A stretch of DNA of 59,050 bases, taken from assembly GCA_025964795.1 (NCBI GenBank), contig JAOPYC010000017.1:1-59050 (forward strand), written 5' to 3'. Of the stretch, positions 1 to 11,500 are shown in pieces. This stretch comes from Marmoricola sp. (lineage in GTDB: Bacteria; Actinomycetota; Actinomycetes; Propionibacteriales; Nocardioidaceae). Below the pieces are notes generated by a model. That model ran no database searches. It was not told the DNA's origin and saw nothing but the letters and a program-made list of their open reading frames with translations. Every line of letters begins with the position of its first letter. The stretch's first letter is position 1. The translations under genes and the position numbers were made by a program.

Positions 1-877
1 GCGGGCGGCGCAGCAGCAGCGAGACGGCGCGGTAGGCGTCGGCCTGCTTGCTCAGGTCGTCGAACACGATCAGGACGTGCTTGCCGTCGTACATCCAGTG
101 CTGGCCGATGGCCGAGCCGGTGTAGGGCGCGAGGTACTTGAACCCGGCGCTGTCGGAGGCGGGGGCCGCGACGATGGTCGTGTAGTCCAGCGCGCCGGCC
201 TCCTCGAGGGCGCCACGCACGGCGGCGATGGTCGAGCCCTTCTGGCCGATGGCGACGTAGATGCAGCGGACCTGCTTGTCCGGGTCACCGGAGTCCCAGT
301 TCTGCTTCTGGTTGATGATCGTGTCGATCGCGATCGTCGTCTTGCCGGTCGAGCGGTCGCCGATGATCAGCTGGCGCTGGCCGCGGCCGATCGGGGTGAG
401 CGCGTCGATCGCCTTGATGCCGGTGGCGAGCGGCTCGTGCACCGACTTGCGGGCCATCACGCCGGGGGCCTGCAGCTCGAGGGCGCGACGCTCGTCGGAC
501 TCGATGTCGCCGAGGCCGTCGATCGGGGTGCCGAGCGGGTCCACGACGCGGCCCATGAAGCCGTCGCCGACGGGGACCGAGAGGATCTCGCCCGTACGGC
601 GGACCTTCTGACCCTCCTCGATGCCGGAGAAGTCACCGAGGACGACGACACCGATCTCGCGGGTGTCGAGGTTCAGCGCGATGCCGAGAGTGCCGTCCTC
701 GAACTCCAGGAGCTCGTTGGCCATCGCCGACGGCAGCCCGGACACCCGGGCGATGCCGTCGCCGGCCTCCGCAACGGTGCCGACCTCTTCCTTGCTGGAT
801 GCCTCCGGCTGGTAATCGGACACGAAGCGCTGCAGCGCGTCCCGGATCTCCTCCGGACGGATCGAAAGCTCCGTCAT
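1..877 (-). CDS. atpA: ATP synthase F1 subunit alpha (3' end outside window)
   Basis: Non-catalytic nucleotide-binding subunit of the F1 head, peripheral on the inner face of the membrane. The first 292 residues are present; the C-terminal part lies beyond base 1. Visible are the N-terminal beta-barrel region and the P-loop GDRSTGKT at about residues 173-180, preceded by the alpha-type stretch [14 protein letters not shown]. The start is the ATG at 877. It is transcribed after atpH with a 65-base gap, in the usual order B-E-F-H-A. Identification is secure; only the truncation by the window edge is unusual. Confidence 0.98.
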   Translation of the reverse strand, partial: MTELSIRPEEIRDALQRFVSDYQPEASSKEEVGTVAEAGDGIARVSGLPSAMANELLEFEDGTLGIALNLDTREIGVVVLGDFSGIEEGQKVRRTGEILSVPVGDGFMGRVVDPLGTPIDGLGDIESDERRALELQAPGVMARKSVHEPLATGIKAIDALTPIGRGQRQLIIGDRSTGKTTIAIDTIINQKQNWDSGDPDKQVRCIYVAIGQKGSTIAAVRGALEEAGALDYTTIVAAPASDSAGFKYLAPYTGSAIGQHWMYDGKHVLIVFDDLSKQADAYRAVSLLLRRP

Positions 878-942
878 TTCCTTGTCCCTACTCTCTGCGT
901 CAAAGCGGTGATCTGAAGTGTGCGGTGGTGCGGGTCGAGCGG

Positions 943-1754
943 TCAGCCGGCGAGCCTGCGGCGTGCGTCGGCGAGCCGGCCGGAGACGGTGCCGTCGATG
1001 ACGTCGTCACCGATCTCCACGCGCATGCCTCCGATGATGTCGGGGTCGACCACGATGTTGAGGTGCACCGTGCGGCCGTACTGGTTGCTGAGCGCCGCCT
1101 CGAGCCGGCCGACCTCGGCGTCGCTCATCTCCTGGGCGACGACGACCTCGGCCACCCGCTGCCCGTGGGCGTCGGCGGCGATCCGCTGGTAGTCCTCGAT
1201 CGCGACGGTCACGCTGCGGTGGCTGCCGGACAGGGCCTGCTCGGCCAGTCGCAGCGTCGCCGCCAGCGTCTTGCCGTCGAGCAGCGAGTGCAGCAACCGC
1301 GCCTTGTCCTCGCGGGACCGGGCCGGGTCCGAGAGCGCCGTACGCAGGTCGGGCTGGGCGTCGATCAGCTCACCCACCGCGAACAGCTCGTCGGAAAGAC
1401 GCGACTGGTCGTCACCGGCGGAGTTCACGACGGCCACGACGCCGAGGTGCTCGAGGGCGTCGGCGAGGTCCCGCGTGCGGGCCCAGCGCCGCTCGACCCC
1501 GTCGGCGACCAGGTCGAGCGCCTTCGCGCCTACCTTGGAGTCCAGGACCTGGCGGATCAGCCCCGACTTGGCGGGGGCGTCCACCGCGGCGTCCGTGACC
1601 ACCCGGCGCAGGCCGGGCTCGTCCTGGAGCAGCGCGGCGATGCCGAACAGGTCCTCGCCCAGCTGGGCAGCGTCGGACCCGCTGACGCCCTCGAGCTGTT
1701 CGCTCAGGTCGGCCAGCGCGTCGGCCGACGGGCCCCGCAGCTCGGCGTTGGACA

Positions 1755-1755
<1 letters not shown>
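943..1755 (-). CDS. atpH: ATP synthase F1 subunit delta
   Basis: OSCP/delta subunit that joins the F1 head to the peripheral stalk. At 270 residues it is longer than the roughly 180 of E. coli, as in other actinobacteria. Mycobacteria fuse this subunit to a second b-type subunit; here atpF and atpH are separate genes. The C-terminal third ([20 protein letters not shown] and onward) is the conserved delta signature. The ATG at 1755 shares one base with the atpF stop (TGATG), indicating translational coupling. Confidence 0.96.
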
Positions 1756-2333
<578 letters not shown>

Positions 2334-2346
2334 TCAGGTGGTGCGG

Positions 2347-2565
2347 TCAGAGCACGAACGCGAGGGCGATACCAATGATGGCCAGCGCCTCGGCGAGGGC
2401 GAAGCCCAGGAACGCGATGGTCTGCAGACGACCCTGCGCCTCGGGCTGGCGAGCCACCCCGTTGATGTAGGCGGCGAAGATCAGGCCGACGCCGATACCG
2501 GGGCCGATCGCAGCCAGGCCGTAGCCGACCATGTTGGCGGATCCATTGATAGCCAGAGGAAGCAC
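2347..2565 (-). CDS. atpE: ATP synthase Fo subunit c
   Basis: Proteolipid of the rotating c-ring, 72 residues, two membrane helices joined by a polar loop with the RQP motif at residues 39-41. The proton-binding carboxylate is Glu59 in the second helix. The start is GTG at 2565, preceded on the minus strand by a GAAAGGAA stretch. Length and glycine pattern in helix 1 are typical. Confidence 0.97.
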   Translation of the reverse strand: MLPLAINGSANMVGYGLAAIGPGIGVGLIFAAYINGVARQPEAQGRLQTIAFLGFALAEALAIIGIALAFVL

Positions 2566-2655
2566 GGCTAGTTCCTTTCGGTTGGTTCAACTGATTCGGT
2601 GTGTTCGGTTGTGGTGGAGCAGCCCCCGACGTGAGCCGGGAAGTTGGGGTGGGAC

Positions 2656-3483
2656 TCAGTGCTCCTCGGCGATCGCGCCGGAGATGTAGAGCGCGCTGAG
2701 CAGCGTGAAGACGTAGGCCTGGAGCGCCTGGACCAGGAGCTCGAGGAAGGCGATCACGATGAACATCAGCCAGGCCACGATGCCGACCGGCTTGACCAGG
2801 CCCTCGCCGTGGACGAGGAGGTACTCCCCGCCGAGCGCGAACAGGATCAGCAGGATGTGGCCGGCCAGCATGTTGGCGAAGAGTCGCAGGGCCAGCGTGA
2901 GCGGGCGGACGAGGATGTTGGAGAAGAACTCCAGCGGGATCAGCAGCGCCAGCATCGGGCCGTGCACGCCCGGGGGCACCGTCTGGTGCTTGAGGTAGGC
3001 GAACAGCCCGCCCTGCGCCTTGATCCCCGCGATGTTGTAGACCAGCCAGCTGATCAGCACCAGCCCGTAGACGAGCCCGGCGCGGGAGAAGGTCGGGAAC
3101 TGGAGGAACGGGATCGTGGCGAACAGGTTGTTCAGCAGCACGAAGAAGAACAGCGCGAACAGGAACGGCACGAACCGCATGAAGTCCTTGCTGCCGATGA
3201 TGTCGCGACCGAGCTGGTTGCGGACGAAGCCGTAACCCAGCTCGCCGACGTACTGCAGCTTGCCCGGGACCATCTCACGCTTCGCCGCGGCGGCGCGGAA
3301 GAACACGAAGACGAGCACGGCGCTCAGGACGATCATCAGCATCGGCTTGGTGACGCCGAGGTACATCTCCTGGCCGAGGAACGTGAAGGTGTGGTCGGGC
3401 CCGACCGGCGGCAGGTTGAAGTCACCCGGCCCAGGGGGCGTGTAGCTCTCGCTCGGGGCGAGGAGCATCGTGGTGAGGCTCAC
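2656..3483 (-). CDS. atpB: ATP synthase Fo subunit a
   Basis: Static proton-channel subunit, 275 residues, with five to six hydrophobic segments. The essential arginine is Arg200 in LALRLFANMLAGH (Arg210 in E. coli numbering). The frame stays open further upstream, but that part is antisense-like shadow of the preceding gene. I chose the GTG at 3483, whose GTGA overlaps the stop of the upstream small gene. An internal ATG at 3468 is the alternative start. Confidence 0.95.
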   Translation of the reverse strand: MSLTTMLLAPSESYTPPGPGDFNLPPVGPDHTFTFLGQEMYLGVTKPMLMIVLSAVLVFVFFRAAAAKREMVPGKLQYVGELGYGFVRNQLGRDIIGSKDFMRFVPFLFALFFFVLLNNLFATIPFLQFPTFSRAGLVYGLVLISWLVYNIAGIKAQGGLFAYLKHQTVPPGVHGPMLALLIPLEFFSNILVRPLTLALRLFANMLAGHILLILFALGGEYLLVHGEGLVKPVGIVAWLMFIVIAFLELLVQALQAYVFTLLSALYISGAIAEEH

Positions 3484-3746
3484 TGCAACTCCTGTGTCGT
3501 GACGTTCTTCGTCGAAGCTTGTGTGTCTGTCGGATCGGGCTCGAGGCTGAACCGCGACCAGGTCATGTAGATCCCTAGGCCGGCGCCCAGCAGGATCCCC
3601 ACGGCTACGAGGAACGAGGTCCCGAGCCACAGGTCTGCCAGCCAGCCGAGAAGGCCGTAGAAGCCCACCCCGGCCACCAGGTAACAGAATGCGTGCCAGG
3701 GGTCGCCGCTGCGGAACTCCTGGTGCGGCGGATCCTGGTGAGCCAT
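3480..3746 (-). CDS. AtpZ/AtpI-family small membrane protein
   Basis: 88-residue protein with two membrane helices (about 19-36 and 44-62) between polar ends. Size, topology and position directly before atpB match the AtpZ/AtpI family, proposed to help c-ring assembly or Mg2+/Ca2+ supply for the ATP synthase. The ATG at 3746 starts MAHQDPPHQEF. Its stop overlaps the atpB GTG start by four bases. The longer frame running up to 4433 is not coding upstream of this ATG. Confidence 0.85.
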   Translation of the reverse strand: MAHQDPPHQEFRSGDPWHAFCYLVAGVGFYGLLGWLADLWLGTSFLVAVGILLGAGLGIYMTWSRFSLEPDPTDTQASTKNVTTQELQ

Positions 3747-3775
3747 TGCGGTGGGAGCGTAGCAGTCAGGACTGG

Positions 3776-4291
3776 TCACGGGGCACCCACCTCTCGTCGC
3801 CCGGACGGCTCTCGCGACGAGTCCGAGGCGTTGGTCGCGGCGGACCCCGGGAGGTCGATGTCGTAGGCGAGGACCCGGGCCCTGGTCGAGGCCACGAGCT
3901 GCCCGAGGGTCCACGCCACCGTGGCCACGACGACCCCGCCGGCCAGCCAGCCGCCGGAGAGCGTGGTCCCGACGGCACCCGACGACGTGAGCACCACGAA
4001 GACGAGGGCGAGCGCGGCCACCTGCAGCGTGTAGGTCATCAGCGCGATCACGATGGCGGTCTGCGGAGCCATCCGGGTCGCCGTCTCCACGACGAGCGAG
4101 CCGAACAGGAGGAAGCACAGCGCCAGCGACCCGCCGGACAGAGCCCCCAGCGCCGCGTCCGAGCCCCCCACGAGGCCGCCGACGAGCGTGGCCAGGGCGA
4201 CGACCGCCGAGACGCACAGCCCTGCCACCAGGAGGACCTGGGAGGTCCCCCTTCGGGTCTGCCCCGTGGCGGGGCGGGCGGTCGTCGACAT
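3776..4291 (-). CDS. ATP synthase subunit I-like membrane protein
   Basis: 171-residue hydrophobic protein with four predicted membrane helices (about residues 20-40, 47-68, 75-97 and 105-130) and a polar C-terminal tail. Its place at the head of the atp operon corresponds to the Rv1303-type protein of mycobacteria. I prefer the ATG at 4291 over that at 4303, because a GAGG lies six bases before the former and none precedes the latter. It is probably the first gene of the operon. Confidence 0.85.
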   Translation of the reverse strand: MSTTARPATGQTRRGTSQVLLVAGLCVSAVVALATLVGGLVGGSDAALGALSGGSLALCFLLFGSLVVETATRMAPQTAIVIALMTYTLQVAALALVFVVLTSSGAVGTTLSGGWLAGGVVVATVAWTLGQLVASTRARVLAYDIDLPGSAATNASDSSREPSGRREVGAP

Positions 4292-4366
4292 TGGCGGCCT
4301 CATCGTTGGCGTCTGGTGACACTATCCGTGCGTGACGGGTGTTGTCATCGGGCGTGTGGCGGTGCT

Positions 4367-4382
4367 TGTGAAAATTAGCACA
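4367..4382. promoter_or_regulatory. CRP/GlxR-like site upstream of the ATP synthase operon
   Basis: TGTGA-AAATTA-GCACA matches the CRP-family consensus TGTGA-N6-TCACA in nine of ten half-site bases. It sits about 75 bases upstream of the first atp gene. A plausible minus-strand promoter lies between site and gene (ATGACA at 4348-4343, 16-base spacer, GATAGT at 4326-4321). The AT-rich centre contrasts with the surrounding GC-rich DNA. The match is seen directly; binding is inferred. Confidence 0.55.
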
Positions 4383-4460
4383 AGGTCCGGGGTCAAGTGA
4401 AATCTCCGCCTCGGCCGACTCCGGGTACCCCACGGGCCGAGTTGTGCACGGTCCCGGGGA

Positions 4461-5600
4461 TCAGCGGACCAGATGGTCCTCGGGACGAGGCTCTCCCGGG
4501 CGCTGCACGCGCGGCAGGATGAAGGTGAGCACGACGGTCGCCAGCGTCACCGCGACCAGCAACGCCCAGGTCAACCGGCCGGAGTAGAGACTGACCAGCA
4601 CGCCGCCGAAGGCGATCAGGCCGGCCCAGAGCCACATGATCAGCACCGCCCGGCGCTGACTGTGGCCGATCTCGAGCAGCCGGTGGTGCAGGTGCTCCTT
4701 GTCCGGCTGGTAGAACGCCTGGCCCCGCCGGGTGCGGCGTACGACGGCCGTCACCAGGTCCGAGAGGGGCACCACCAGGATCGAGATCGGCAGCAGGATC
4801 GGCAGCAGCATCACGAACGACCCCTCGCCGCCACCCTGCTGGACCGAGACGTCGGCGAACTGCCCGGTGAGCGTGAGCGTCGACCCGGACAGCACCAGCC
4901 CGAGCAGCATCGAGCCGGAGTCCCCCATGAAGATCCGCGCCGGGAAGAAGTTGTGCGGCAGGAAGCCGGCACAGGCACCCCCCATGGCGGCACAGAGCAT
5001 GGCCGCGGTGATGGCGAGCGTGTAGCCGTTGGCGTCGGCGAGCCGGTAGGAGAAGAGGAAGAAGGCGATCGCCCCGATCAGCACCACTCCCCCGGCGAGC
5101 CCGTCGAGGCCGTCGACGAAGTTCACCGCGTTCATCGTGCTGACGACGAGCAGCATCGTCAGGAGCACCCCCTGGGTGGGGTCGAGCACGAGCTGGCCCA
5201 CGACCGGGAGCTTGATCGACCAGAGCCGCACGTCGTTGAGCACCATGAACCCGGCCGCCACGAGCTGGCCGCCCAGCTTGGTGATCGCGTCGAGCTCGAT
5301 GAGGTCGTCGACGACCCCGACGGCACAGATCATCGCGCCGGCGATCAGCACGATGCCGGAGTCGTGGAAGACCGCGGGCTGGGAGGTGCTCAGGAACGGC
5401 AGGTGCCGGGCCACCAGGAGACCGGCCCCGAGACCGCCGAGCATCGCCACGCCACCGAAGTAGGGGATGGGAGTGGCGTGCACGTCGCGGTCACGCACCC
5501 GGGCCACGGCGCCTGACCTGATCGCCAGCTCGCGGGCGAAGACGCACAGCAGGTAGCTGACCACGCCGGCCACGAGGAAGACGAGCAGGTACTCACGCAC
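4461..5600 (-). CDS. WecA/TagO-type undecaprenyl-phosphate sugar-1-phosphate transferase
   Basis: Polytopic enzyme of 379 residues that moves an N-acetylhexosamine-1-phosphate from UDP-sugar to the polyprenyl carrier, starting a cell-envelope polymer (arabinogalactan linker in mycobacteria; the polymer here is unknown). Family motifs are VVDDL (97-101, paired aspartates), NAVNFVDGLDGLAGG (157-171), FMGDSGS (224-230) and the histidine loop HLHHR (303-307). The start is GTG at 5600, overlapping the sua5 end by eight bases; the open frame above it is shadow. Corresponds in position to Rv1302 (rfe). Confidence 0.93.
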   Translation of the reverse strand: MREYLLVFLVAGVVSYLLCVFARELAIRSGAVARVRDRDVHATPIPYFGGVAMLGGLGAGLLVARHLPFLSTSQPAVFHDSGIVLIAGAMICAVGVVDDLIELDAITKLGGQLVAAGFMVLNDVRLWSIKLPVVGQLVLDPTQGVLLTMLLVVSTMNAVNFVDGLDGLAGGVVLIGAIAFFLFSYRLADANGYTLAITAAMLCAAMGGACAGFLPHNFFPARIFMGDSGSMLLGLVLSGSTLTLTGQFADVSVQQGGGEGSFVMLLPILLPISILVVPLSDLVTAVVRRTRRGQAFYQPDKEHLHHRLLEIGHSQRRAVLIMWLWAGLIAFGGVLVSLYSGRLTWALLVAVTLATVVLTFILPRVQRPGEPRPEDHLVR

Positions 5601-6339
5601 GGTCCGGCCCGGCCCCCCGCTCTGTGTCGGGCTTCGTCTCCGGCTGGTCCTCCGACGGGTCTTCCGGCTCTGACTGCTGGTCAGGCTCCGTCTCGAGCTC
5701 GGTGCCGAGTCCCTCCAGCACCGGCGCCAGCTGGGCCGCGGTGATCGCCCCCTCGCGCAGGATCCGGGGACGGTCACCGGTGCAGTCGACGATGGTCGAG
5801 GCCTTGTCGCCCGAGGTCGGGCCGCCGTCGAGGATCACCTCGACGGCCCAGCCCAGCATGTCCTCGGCGTCGTCCGCGTCGGTCGCGGCCGGGTAGCCGG
5901 TGGAGTTCGCCGAGGAGACCGCGAGCGGGCCGGTGCGCTCCAGCAGGTCGAGCGCGGTCTGGTCGTCCGGCATCCGGATGGCGACCGTGCCGCGGGTCTC
6001 GCCGAGGTCCCAGCGCAGGGACGGCTGCTGCCGGCACACGATGGTCAGCGGGCCGGGCCAGTAGTGCTCGGTCAGCCCGGCTGCCCACCCGGGCAGCTCG
6101 GTGGCGAGCGCCTCGAGGGTGGTCGCGGCGGAGATCAGGACCGGCGGCGGCATGTCCCGGCCGCGCCCCTTGGCGTCGAGGAGGCGCTGCACCGCCTCGG
6201 CGTCGAAGGCGTCCGCACCGAGGCCGTAGACGGTGTCGGTCGGCAGCACGACCAGCTGCCCCCGGCGTACGGCGGCGACGGCGGCCGCCACCCCGGCCTC
6301 GCGGCTCTCCGGGTCGGAGAGGTCGAAGCGGTTGCTCAC
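5593..6339 (-). CDS. Threonylcarbamoyl-AMP synthase (Sua5/YrdC/YwlC)
   Basis: Makes L-threonylcarbamoyladenylate from threonine, bicarbonate and ATP, first step of the t6A37 tRNA modification. The YrdC fold covers residues 1-215, with LPTDTVYGLGADAF near 32-45 and LAVSSANSTG near 140-149. The last about 35 residues form an acidic Glu/Pro/Asp tail and there is no complete Sua5 C-terminal domain, so it is a short-type enzyme. The GTG at 6339 has AGGAGG five bases upstream. Confidence 0.93.
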   Translation of the reverse strand: MSNRFDLSDPESREAGVAAAVAAVRRGQLVVLPTDTVYGLGADAFDAEAVQRLLDAKGRGRDMPPPVLISAATTLEALATELPGWAAGLTEHYWPGPLTIVCRQQPSLRWDLGETRGTVAIRMPDDQTALDLLERTGPLAVSSANSTGYPAATDADDAEDMLGWAVEVILDGGPTSGDKASTIVDCTGDRPRILREGAITAAQLAPVLEGLGTELETEPDQQSEPEDPSEDQPETKPDTERGAGPDRA

Positions 6340-6369
6340 TGACCCCTCCTGGTTGCGGTGTTCACGAGG

Positions 6370-7236
6370 TCATCGTGCCAGTCGGGCGGTCACGTACCGC
6401 GCACGACCTGCCAGGTCGCGATGGTCACGCACCTCGGTCCACCGGCCGGCCTCCAGGAACACCCGCGCCGCGGACTCGCCCTGCACGTCGGCGTGCTCGG
6501 CGCCGACCCACCCGCCGGGGCGCAGCAGGCGTGCGGCCGTGGACTCCAGCACCCGCATGGCATCGAGCCCGTCGTCGCCCGACCAGAGCGCCAGCGCGGG
6601 GTCGTGGTCGCGCGCCTCCGGGGCGACGCTGGCCCAGGCCTCGAGGGGGATGTACGGCGGGTTGCAGGCCACCACGTCGACGGCCCCGTCGAGCTCGGGG
6701 AAGGCGTCGGCCATGTCGCCCAGCCGAAGATCGATGCCGGTGTCGCCCAGGTTCCGCTCGGCCCACGCGTGGGCTCCCGGGTCGAGCTCCACGGCGTGGA
6801 CGCGCGCCAGCGGCACCTCGTCCAGGACGCTCAGCGCGATCGCGCCCGAGCCGCAGCACAGGTCGACCACCACCGGCTCCGTCGCCGCCTCGCGGGCCCG
6901 GTCGACTGCTCGGTCGACGGCCCAGCCGGCGAGCAGCTCGGTCTCGGGGCGCGGCACGAACACGCCGGGCCCGACGGCCAGCTCGACGTGGCGGAAGGCC
7001 GCGGACCCGGTGAGGTGCTGGAGCGGCTCGCGGTCCGCCCGTCGGGTGACCAGCTCCTCGAAGGATGCGGCGCGGCGGGGCTCGACGGCGTCGACCAGCG
7101 GCAGCCGGCCCCGGGTCGTGCCGAGGACGTGGGCCAGGAGCTCGGCCGCGTCGAAGTCCGGGCTGGAGACGCCGGCGTCCGCGAGGCGCGAGGTGGCCGC
7201 GCGCAGGAGCGCGCGCACCTGGACGGCGTCGCTCAC
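6370..7236 (-). CDS. prmC: Release factor glutamine N5-methyltransferase
   Basis: Methylates the glutamine of the GGQ motif in release factors with SAM. The 288 residues comprise an N-terminal helical domain (to about 90) and a Rossmann methyltransferase domain with [10 protein letters not shown] at 124-133 and the catalytic NPPY at 192-195. It directly follows its substrate gene prfA, whose stop overlaps the GTG start (GTGA at 7236-7233). Confidence 0.95.
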   Translation of the reverse strand: MSDAVQVRALLRAATSRLADAGVSSPDFDAAELLAHVLGTTRGRLPLVDAVEPRRAASFEELVTRRADREPLQHLTGSAAFRHVELAVGPGVFVPRPETELLAGWAVDRAVDRAREAATEPVVVDLCCGSGAIALSVLDEVPLARVHAVELDPGAHAWAERNLGDTGIDLRLGDMADAFPELDGAVDVVACNPPYIPLEAWASVAPEARDHDPALALWSGDDGLDAMRVLESTAARLLRPGGWVGAEHADVQGESAARVFLEAGRWTEVRDHRDLAGRARYVTARLAR

Positions 7237-8315
7237 GCGGTCAGCGAGTCGAGCCGGGTGGCCATGTCGGCATCCACGGCCGACCTGATCACGGCCTCGA
7301 GGTCACCGTCGAGGACCCGGTCGAGGTCGTAGGACTTGTAGCCCGTGCGGTGGTCGGAGATGCGGTTCTCCGCGTAGTTGTAGGTGCGGATGCGCTCGGA
7401 GCGGTCGACGGTGCGGACCTGCGACCGACGCGCGTCGCTGGCCTCGGCGTTGGCCTCCTCCTCGGCCACGGCCAGGATCCGGGCGCGGAGGATGCGCATC
7501 GCCTGCTCCTTGTTCTGCAGCTGCGACTTCTCGTTCTGGCAGCTGGCCACGATGCCGGTGGGGAGGTGGGTGATGCGTACGGCGGAGTCGGTGGTGTTCA
7601 CGCTCTGGCCGCCGGGCCCGCTGGAGCGGTACACGTCGATGCGCAGGTCCTTGTCCTCGATCTGCACCTCGACCGTCTCGGCCTCGGGCATCACCAGCAC
7701 CCCGGCGGCGCTGGTGTGCACACGCCCCTGGCTCTCGGTGACCGGCACCCGCTGGACCCGGTGGACGCCGCCCTCGAACTTCAGCAGCGCGTACGGCGCC
7801 TCTCCCGGCTCGGGGGTGCCCTTCGCCTTCACCGCGACGGTGACGGACTTGTAGCCGCCCAGGTCGGACTCGGTCGCGTCGAGGATCTCGGTGGACCAGC
7901 CCCGGCGCTCGGCGTACCGGCTGTACATGCGGAGCAGGTCGCCCGCGAACAGCGCCGACTCCTCGCCGCCCTCGCCGGACTTGATCTCCAGCAGCACGTC
8001 CTTGCCGTCGGAGGCGTCGCGCGGGATCAGCAGGTGGCGCAGCCGCTCCTCGGCCGTGGTGCGGGCGTTCGCCAGCTCCTCGGCCTCGGCGGCGAACCCG
8101 GCTCCGTCGTCGGGATCCCCCGCGAGCTCACGCGCGGCCTCGAGGTCCTCGCCGAGCTGGATCCAGTCGGCGTGCGCGCGCAGGACCGCGTTCAGCTCGG
8201 CGTACCGCTGCCCCAGCTTGCGGGCCAGGGACTGGTCGGAGTGCACCGAGGGATCAGCCAGCTTCACCTCGAGCTCGGCGTGCTCGTCAGCGAGCTGCGA
8301 GACGGCTTCGAACAT
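7233..8315 (-). CDS. prfA: Peptide chain release factor 1
   Basis: Recognises UAA and UAG and triggers peptide release. Length is 360 residues. The stop-codon tripeptide is PVT at 191-193 in [15 protein letters not shown], the RF1 form, which excludes RF2. The catalytic GGQ is at 235-237. It heads the prfA-prmC-sua5-wecA run and starts with ATG at 8315. Three hairpins separate it from rpmE upstream, so it may have its own promoter. Confidence 0.97.
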   Translation of the reverse strand: MFEAVSQLADEHAELEVKLADPSVHSDQSLARKLGQRYAELNAVLRAHADWIQLGEDLEAARELAGDPDDGAGFAAEAEELANARTTAEERLRHLLIPRDASDGKDVLLEIKSGEGGEESALFAGDLLRMYSRYAERRGWSTEILDATESDLGGYKSVTVAVKAKGTPEPGEAPYALLKFEGGVHRVQRVPVTESQGRVHTSAAGVLVMPEAETVEVQIEDKDLRIDVYRSSGPGGQSVNTTDSAVRITHLPTGIVASCQNEKSQLQNKEQAMRILRARILAVAEEEANAEASDARRSQVRTVDRSERIRTYNYAENRISDHRTGYKSYDLDRVLDGDLEAVIRSAVDADMATRLDSLTA

Positions 8316-8340
8316 CGGGGGCTCCTGGTAGTGGTGACGG

Positions 8341-8429
8341 TTTCACTGGTTAACCAGTGAAAGTGCCACTTCCCCCACGTTGCGACATGGGGGAAGTGGT
8401 GGTTTCACTGGTTACCCAGTGAAACCACC
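8341..8429. repeat. Cluster of three palindromes between rpmE and prfA
   Basis: Three hairpins lie back to back. The first is a perfect 22-base palindrome at 8341-8362 with half-site TTTCACTGGTT. The second is a perfect 12-base stem CCACTTCCCCCA (8366-8377) pairing with 8388-8399 around a 10-base loop. The third is a perfect 14-base stem GGTGGTTTCACTGG (8398-8411) pairing with 8416-8429 around TTAC. The 22-base cores of the first and third differ at one base, so they are direct copies flanking the middle hairpin. No T-run follows, so simple intrinsic termination is not certain. Confidence 0.85.
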
Positions 8430-8439
8430 AAGCCCGGAG

Positions 8440-8664
8440 CTACTTCTTCTCGGCCGGAGCCTTCTTGGCGTAGCGCGCCTCGAAGCGGGCGACGCGGCCG
8501 CCGGTGTCGAGGATCTTCTGCTTGCCCGTGTAGAACGGATGGCAGTTCGAGCAGACCTCGGAACGGATGGAGCCGCTCGTCGAGGTGCTGCGAGTCGTGA
8601 ACTGGTTGCCGCAGGTGCAGGTGACCTCGGTCGTCACGTACTCGGGGTGGATGTCCTTCTTCAT
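8440..8664 (-). CDS. rpmE: 50S ribosomal protein bL31 (zinc type)
   Basis: 74-residue large-subunit protein. Cys16, Cys18, Cys38 and Cys41 form the zinc site, marking the C+ paralogue used when zinc is plentiful. The signature [12 protein letters not shown] follows, and the tail is Lys/Ala-rich. The ATG at 8664 is preceded by GAGAGGAAACC. The 234 bases between it and the response regulator upstream hold no gene I can support and no clear promoter. Confidence 0.97.
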   Translation of the reverse strand: MKKDIHPEYVTTEVTCTCGNQFTTRSTSTSGSIRSEVCSNCHPFYTGKQKILDTGGRVARFEARYAKKAPAEKK

Positions 8665-8898
8665 GGTTTCCTCTCGGGGTTACAGCCGCCGGGTCGCCCT
8701 CGATGAGGTGCGTGAACCGGAGCCAGCGTCCAAGTGTGCCATTGACTTCCGGATGGGAGCCAATCGAACGGCTTGGTCACAACGCAGCGGGTCGGTCGTC
8801 TGTTCCCGGGGCAGCCCGCAGCGACGCATCGACCGAACATGTCATCCCGCGCGTGTCGCGCCGGACCGAAGATCCAGGCGGCGCGAACCCAGGGACCG

Positions 8899-9270
8899 CT
8901 AGCGGGTGCGGGCGAGTACGGCGGAGACCCGTGAGGCGAGCTCACGGGGGCTGAACGGCTTCACGATGTAGTCGTCCGCCCCGGCCTCGAAGCCCTGCTC
9001 GATGTCGGACTCCTGCGCACGGGCGGTCAGCATGATGATCGGCAGCCCGTCCATGTTGGAGTCCTTGCGCAGCGCCCGGGCGGCGTCGAGACCGCTCATC
9101 CCGGGCATCATCACGTCCAGGATCACCAGGTCGGGCTTCTGCGCGGTGCAGGCCTCGACGGCAGCGGCCCCGTCACCCACCGGGACGACCTCGTGCCCGC
9201 CATGACGCAGCTTGAACACGACGAGTTCGCGGATATCCGCGTCGTCGTCGGCAATCACGATGCGAGCCAT
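8899..9270 (-). CDS. Single-domain response regulator
   Basis: A receiver domain only, 123 residues with no output domain, as in CheY/Spo0F-type proteins. The phosphoacceptor is Asp52 (VILDVMMPG), with the acidic pair Asp8/Asp9, the switch Thr82 and Lys104 in YIVKPFSPREL all in place. No kinase is adjacent, so the partner is unknown. It stands alone between rpmE and rho on the same strand. Confidence 0.9.
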   Translation of the reverse strand: MARIVIADDDADIRELVVFKLRHGGHEVVPVGDGAAAVEACTAQKPDLVILDVMMPGMSGLDAARALRKDSNMDGLPIIMLTARAQESDIEQGFEAGADDYIVKPFSPRELASRVSAVLARTR

Positions 9271-9345
9271 GTGTTTCCCCTCGATGTGTCAGGCCAACCA
9301 GCATGAGCATATCCACACCAGTGGGTATGCGCGGTCATATCGGAC

Positions 9346-11313
<1,968 letters not shown>

Positions 11314-11500
11314 TCGGGGTCCCTTCCCCTTGTCGGCTGCGCGGCGAGAGCCGCCAGCAGAGCTGTTGCGGTAGTGACCGATACCGGCTGGGCCCTCCGG
11401 ACACAGGCGTGTCGGGTTCCAGGCGGTGTCTTCGGCTGGGTTGCGTCGGAATTCATCGGCTCCGGCGCATTGTCCCCGGGGGGCCGGTCGTGACGCCTCG

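Noticed and set aside
8665..8898. A coding frame between rpmE and the response regulator
   Set aside because: Open frames here overlap neighbours, lack ribosome sites and have no recognisable features.
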